A stretch of DNA of 7,177 bases from Thermoleophilia bacterium (lineage in GTDB: Bacteria > Actinomycetota > Thermoleophilia > Gaiellales > Gaiellaceae), in assembly GCA_025927435.1 (NCBI GenBank), contig JAICLM010000104.1, positions 1 through 7,177 of the forward strand. The letters run 5' to 3'. Every line of letters starts with the position of its first letter. Within the stretch, counting starts at the first letter, position 1. Of the stretch, positions 5,377-7,177 are shown in pieces. Under the pieces are notes generated by a model. The model was not told the DNA's origin, ran no database searches, and saw only the letters and a list, made by a program, of their open reading frames with translations. A program made the position numbers and the translations under genes.

Positions 5377-6255
5377 CTACAGCTCGGCCAGCTCGAGCTC
5401 GCCGAGGAATTCGACCTCGTGCTCGAGACGGACGCCGAAGTGCTCGAGCGCGCGACGGCGCGCCTCGGCCATGAGCGCGAGCGCATCGGCGGTCGTGGCG
5501 CGGTCCGCGTTCTCGATGAAGTTTGCGTGCTTCGGTGAGATCTGGGCTCCGCCGATGCGATGGCCCTTCAGGCCGCACGCCTCGAGCACTCGCCCCGCGC
5601 TCAGCTCGTGCTCGGGATTCTTGAAGACGCTGCCGAAGGTACGCCGGTTCGTCGGCTGCGCGTCCTTCCGGCGCATGTTCAGCTCGCGCACCTCGGCCTT
5701 GATCTCCTCCGACGGCCTCGGGCGGAGACGGAGCTCGGCACGAACCACAACCTGCCCGTGTCGGAGCTCCGAGTGTCGGTAGCTCAGCCCGAGCTCGGCG
5801 GGAGTCAGCCACGCGCTGCCCTCGGCTGTGGCGACGAGCGCGCGCTCGAGCGCCCCGGCGAAATCGCCGCCGTAGGCGCCAGCGTTCATCCAGACGCCCC
5901 CGCCGATGGTGCCCGGGATGGCGCAGGCGAACTCGAAGCCTCCGAGCCCCGCCGCGCGGGCACGATGCAGCGCGACCGCGTTCGCCGTGCCGCCGCCCAC
6001 GCGCAGCACGTCGCCGTTGACCTCGACCGATGCCAGCTCGCCGGTGAGCCTGAGGACGAGCGCGTCGACGCCGTCGTCCGCAGCGAGCAGGTTGGAGCCG
6101 AGGCCGACGACCGCGACCGCGAGCGACCGCCGCTCGGCCCACTGGAGAAGCTCCTCCACTTCCTGCTCGGACTCCGGGCGCGCGAACGCGCTCGCCGGCC
6201 CGCCCGTGCCGAGGGTCGTCAACCGCGCGAGCTCGACGCCGTCCTCGATCTTCAT
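5377..6255 (-). CDS. murB: UDP-N-acetylenolpyruvoylglucosamine reductase (MurB)
   Basis: MurB is the FAD enzyme that uses NADPH to reduce UDP-GlcNAc-enolpyruvate to UDP-MurNAc in the cytoplasm, just before the MurC step. At 292 residues it has the size of the shorter type II family. The start of the FAD domain reads LTTLGTGGPASAFARP at 12-27. FAD-binding motifs GLGSNLL (51-57) and IPGTIGGGVWMNAGAYGG (113-130) are present, as are SYRHSEL (158-164, Arg160), GSVFKNP (208-214, Ser209 the likely proton donor), HANFIEN (243-249) and LEHEVEFLG (277-285, Glu280). These three polar residues match the known catalytic set. The ATG (6253-6255) overlaps the murC stop as ATGA, and GAGG at 6263-6266 lies 7 bases upstream. 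A longer frame reading to 6486 overlaps murC and is not needed. Placement between murC and ftsQ is seen in some Gram-positive lineages but not in Streptomyces. Confidence 0.97.
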   Translation of the reverse strand: MKIEDGVELARLTTLGTGGPASAFARPESEQEVEELLQWAERRSLAVAVVGLGSNLLAADDGVDALVLRLTGELASVEVNGDVLRVGGGTANAVALHRARAAGLGGFEFACAIPGTIGGGVWMNAGAYGGDFAGALERALVATAEGSAWLTPAELGLSYRHSELRHGQVVVRAELRLRPRPSEEIKAEVRELNMRRKDAQPTNRRTFGSVFKNPEHELSAGRVLEACGLKGHRIGGAQISPKHANFIENADRATTADALALMAEARRRALEHFGVRLEHEVEFLGELELAEL

Positions 6256-7177
6256 CCGAGCGCCTCGAGGATCAGCGGTGCCGCGCGATCGACGTCGCCC
6301 GCGCCGAGTGTGAGCACGATGTCCCCGGCCCGCGCCCAGCCGGCCACGATGCCGGCCGCGTCCCCGAGTGAGGGCGCCCAGCCGATGCGCATGCCGGGCC
6401 GGAGCCGCGCGAGCTCGTCGACGATCAGCCGTCCCGTCACCCCGGGCAAAGGCTCCTCGCGGGCGGGGTAGATCTCGGTCACGCAAGCGGCATCAGCTGC
6501 GGCGAGCGCGTTCGCGAACCCGTGAGCGAGATGGAGGGTGCGCGAGTAGAGGTGCGGCTGGAAGAGCGCCAGCAGACGTCCGCCGTTGCGGACCGCGGCG
6601 AGGTCGGCCGCGAGCTCGGCGGGATGGTGGGCGTAGCTGTCGAGGACTGCCACGCCGCGAGCCTCGCCCTTCGGCTCGAGCCGACGGCCCGCACCGCGGA
6701 ACTCGATGATCGCCGCCTCCGCGTCCCCACGCGAGACCCCGGCGCGCGCGAGAGCGGCGAGCGCGGCCGCCGCGTTGCGCCGGTTGTGCTCGCCCGGCAC
6801 GGCAAGGTCGAGCTCCACCGGCTGGAGCTCGTCGGCACGAACGACCTGCGGCACCTCGCGTAGCCACTCCTCGAAGAACGCCGCGACCTCGACCCGAGAG
6901 ACGAACGTCGTGTGGTGGTCGAGATCGACGTTGAGGAGCACGGCGATCTCCGGTCGGAGGGCCGCCACCGAGCGATCCGACTCGTCCCCCTCCACCACGA
7001 GCCAACCGGAGCCGGCGCGGGCGTTGCCGCTTAGCTGCGGCACGTCGCCGCCGATGAGGAAGGCCGGATCGAGCCCGAGCCGGTCGAGGCAGAAGGCGAT
7101 CATCGCGCTGGTGGTCGTCTTCCCGTGCGCGCCGGCCACCACGATCGCACGGCGCTGCGCGACGAGCTCGGCGAGAA
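6252..7177 (-). CDS. murC: UDP-N-acetylmuramate--L-alanine ligase (MurC), 5'-truncated by window edge, short central domain
   Basis: MurC is the ATP-dependent ligase that adds L-Ala to UDP-MurNAc in the cytoplasm. About 307 C-terminal residues are visible; the N-terminal UDP-binding domain (about 110 residues) is outside. In visible numbering there is the P-loop AGAHGKTTT at 14-22, VEGDESDRS at 61-69 (usually E-A-D-E-S-D), LNVDLDHH at 81-88, PGEHNRRNA at 127-135, the ligase C-domain FRGAGRRLEP at 159-168, DSYAHHPAE at 179-187 and FQPHLYSRT at 205-213, all typical of MurC. An apparent ATG-like start near 7142 is a GTG inside the gene, since homology continues upstream. Unusually, only 38 residues separate LNVDLDHH from PGEHN, where E. 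coli MurC has roughly 100, so part of the central domain is missing. There is no stop or frameshift to explain it. It overlaps murB by 4 bases. Mpl is an alternative ligase, but the cluster position favours MurC. Confidence 0.93.
   Translation of the reverse strand, partial: LAELVAQRRAIVVAGAHGKTTTSAMIAFCLDRLGLDPAFLIGGDVPQLSGNARAGSGWLVVEGDESDRSVAALRPEIAVLLNVDLDHHTTFVSRVEVAAFFEEWLREVPQVVRADELQPVELDLAVPGEHNRRNAAAALAALARAGVSRGDAEAAIIEFRGAGRRLEPKGEARGVAVLDSYAHHPAELAADLAAVRNGGRLLALFQPHLYSRTLHLAHGFANALAAADAACVTEIYPAREEPLPGVTGRLIVDELARLRPGMRIGWAPSLGDAAGIVAGWARAGDIVLTLGAGDVDRAAPLILEALG

Noticed and set aside
5346..5486. N-terminal extension of FtsQ into murB
   Set aside because: The added 47 residues are a Ser/Arg-rich shadow of the murB 3' end with no FtsQ character, and ATG 5345 gives a normal length and membrane topology.
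1..7177. CRISPR arrays, insertion sequences, tRNA or rRNA genes, phage or defence genes
   Set aside because: No regularly spaced repeats, transposase motifs or RNA gene sequences were seen. The window is covered by core cell wall, division and glycine cleavage genes.

Overview
The window is a compact, high-GC stretch from what looks like an actinobacterium. All recognisable genes lie on the minus strand, so the biological order runs from base 7177 down to base 1. Two features argue against Streptomyces or Mycobacterium: glycine decarboxylase is split into separate PA and PB proteins, and murB sits between murC and ftsQ. The absence of ftsA between ftsQ and ftsZ fits Actinobacteria. A deep-branching lineage such as Thermoleophilia or Rubrobacteria is my best inference, but it is not proven from this sequence.

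Region 1 (7177 to about 4387) is the end of a division and cell wall (dcw) cluster: murC (5' end outside the window), murB, ftsQ and then ftsZ. MurC adds L-alanine to UDP-MurNAc, MurB makes UDP-MurNAc, FtsQ is a bitopic divisome protein, and FtsZ forms the division ring. murC and murB overlap by 4 bases (ATGA). ftsZ has its own good promoter (TTGACA, 17 bases, TACGCT) in the 110-base ftsQ-ftsZ gap, with an inverted repeat lying over the spacer and -10 box.

Region 2 (3079 to 3324) is a 246-base gene-free stretch between ftsZ and gcvT. It is full of potential RNA structure when read in the direction of transcription: a possible three-way junction, an 8-bp hairpin, and a perfect 12-bp GC-rich hairpin followed by a short T run. 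A 10-base arm of that last hairpin is repeated next to a GGAGG close to gcvT. I could not match it to a known riboswitch. In particular, I do not see a recognisable glycine riboswitch aptamer, although that would be the expected element here.

Region 3 (3078 to 1) is a glycine cleavage operon in the order gcvT, gcvH, gcvPA, gcvPB (3' end outside the window). Junctions are tight: 0 bases between gcvT and gcvH, and 4-base overlaps at gcvH/gcvPA (GTGA) and gcvPA/gcvPB (ATGA). The products are the T, H and P components of the complex that decarboxylates glycine, loads the aminomethyl group on lipoyl-H protein and passes one carbon to tetrahydrofolate.

Most of the window is ordinary housekeeping DNA. 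The parts worth a second look are the structured ftsZ-gcvT intergenic region, the dyad in the ftsZ promoter, and a MurC whose central domain appears about 55 to 65 residues shorter than usual.
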